Source of the DNA: an uncultured Pelagibacteraceae bacterium
GTDB lineage: Bacteria > Pseudomonadota > Alphaproteobacteria > Pelagibacterales > Pelagibacteraceae
DNA: 64,000 nucleotides
NCBI GenBank assembly: GCA_902563555.1
Contig: CACEXM010000001.1
Location: forward strand, 62,001-126,000
Reading direction: 5' to 3'
How positions within the stretch are numbered: the stretch's first letter is position 1; each line of letters opens with the position of its first letter. Of the stretch, positions 63,499-64,000 are shown one piece after another. A program made the position numbers and the translations under genes. Below the pieces are notes generated by a model. The model saw only the letters and a program-made list of their open reading frames with translations. It did not search any database and was not told the origin of the DNA.

Positions 63499-64000
63499 TT
63501 ATTTCGTAAAAGTTTCATTAAACTGATTGCTAACTCTTACAAAAGTCGTACACTTACTTAGTTGTTTTAAAGATGGTGCACCAACGTAAGTGCAGCTGCT
63601 TCTTACACCACCAAGAATATTTAAAATAGTATCATTAATTTTTCCTCGGTAATTAATCTTCACAGATCTTCCCTCACTGCTCCTGTAATTGGAAAGACCT
63701 CCATAATGTTTTTTATTAGCAACTTCAGAACTAGAGCCATAAAATTCGATATATTTTGAGCCATTTTTTTTGATTATTTTTCCACCTCCTTCGTCATGTC
63801 CTGCTAACATTCCACCCAACATAACAAAATCAGCACCTCCACCAAAACCTTTTGCAACATCACCAGGACAAGTACAACCTCCATCAGCAATAATGTGTGC
63901 TCCTAAACCATGAGCTGCATCTGCACACTCAATTACAGCACTTAATTGAGGATAACCAACTCCTGTTTGTATTCTTGTAGTACATACACTTCCAGGTCCG
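63499..64000 (-). CDS. guaC: GMP reductase, C-terminal part (runs off the right edge)
   Basis: The visible 166 codons are the C-terminal half; the start is beyond the window. Seen: the catalytic loop [42 protein letters not shown], where the Cys after GPGSV is the thioimidate nucleophile, and the phosphate-binding [24 protein letters not shown], then the flap-like region [24 protein letters not shown] and a C-terminus with [36 protein letters not shown] with GY-P-Q-L is GMP reductase rather than IMP dehydrogenase. It converts GMP to IMP with NADPH in purine salvage. Confidence 0.93.
   Translation of the reverse strand, partial: GPGSVCTTRIQTGVGYPQLSAVIECADAAHGLGAHIIADGGCTCPGDVAKGFGGGADFVMLGGMLAGHDEGGGKIIKKNGSKYIEFYGSSSEVANKKHYGGLSNYRSSEGRSVKINYRGKINDTILNILGGVRSSCTYVGAPSLKQLSKCTTFVRVSNQFNETFTK

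Noticed and set aside
1-64000. tRNA, rRNA, CRISPR, insertion sequence or prophage
   Set aside because: No cloverleaf, rRNA stretch, regularly spaced direct repeats, transposase or phage structural gene was noticed on either strand. Automated searches (tRNAscan, Infernal, minced) would be decisive.

Overview
The window is strongly AT-rich, tightly packed DNA from a free-living marine alphaproteobacterium, almost certainly the SAR11 clade (Candidatus Pelagibacter type). This rests on content and style, not on a marker gene. Intergenic gaps are tiny, stop and start codons often overlap (TAATG, ATGA), and convergent genes overlap by a few bases. Lys/Ile/Asn-rich proteins dominate. The genes are those of a specialist on dissolved organic nitrogen, methylated compounds and sulfonates. 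I see no rRNA, tRNA, CRISPR, insertion sequence or prophage.

Layout. 1-2.4 kb: 5' part of a photolyase, a diaminopropionate ammonia-lyase-like PLP enzyme, gpsA. 2.5-7.5 kb: a branched-chain amino acid ABC transporter (livJ, hairpin, livFGHM). 7.7-15.7 kb: a glutamine amidotransferase, formate-tetrahydrofolate ligase, a DMT permease, an Asp/Glu racemase, a cold shock protein, purEK and very small proteins (a 51-aa zinc ribbon, a 34-aa membrane peptide). 15.7-26.7 kb: one-carbon metabolism. A DmdA-like tetrahydrofolate demethylase is paired with a MetF-like reductase, and a dimethylglycine dehydrogenase-like flavoprotein is followed by etfB, etfA and ETF-ubiquinone oxidoreductase. Between them lies an unusual methyltransferase/kinase/nucleotidyltransferase operon. 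26.7-31.5 kb: DUF2237, tandem 2OG-Fe(II) oxygenases, hisI, folE, acuI-like reductase, LysR regulator. 31.5-36.5 kb: iron(III) ABC transporter behind overlapping Fur-box palindromes, with a small Cys-containing protein inside the operon, then azlCD. 36.5-41.8 kb: thioredoxin-like, persulfide-dioxygenase-like, cupredoxin and DUF4396 proteins, a structured intergenic region, a gamma-butyrobetaine-hydroxylase-like enzyme and an inositol monophosphatase-family protein.

41.8-47.3 kb: a minus-strand run of small proteins, several apparently of ferredoxin-like dimeric barrel type, with good Shine-Dalgarno sites, then cysEK. 47.4-48.9 kb: VOC protein, MsrB, LysE exporter. 48.9-61 kb: a sulfonate island. 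tauA, a terminator-like hairpin, tauB, an oversized tauC, a sulfolactate-dehydrogenase-like enzyme, pta and an hpsN-like dehydrogenase form one minus-strand operon. A taurine:pyruvate-type aminotransferase, alanine dehydrogenase and a second dimethylglycine-dehydrogenase-like flavoprotein run divergently from a shared palindromic control region. 61-64 kb: a BASS-family transporter, a two-HTH regulator, two related tail-anchored small proteins and the 3' part of guaC.

How it fits together. High-affinity importers (liv, sfu, tau) feed amino-acid, iron and sulfonate use. Demethylation and flavin-dependent demethylation send methyl groups to tetrahydrofolate (fhs, MetF-like) and electrons through ETF to ubiquinone. 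In all three importers a hairpin lies between the substrate-binding protein gene and membrane-component genes, probably giving excess binding protein. The least explained parts are the 43-45.7 kb small-protein operon, the structured 39.3-39.6 kb region, and the kinase/nucleotidyltransferase pair at 18.5-19.2 kb.
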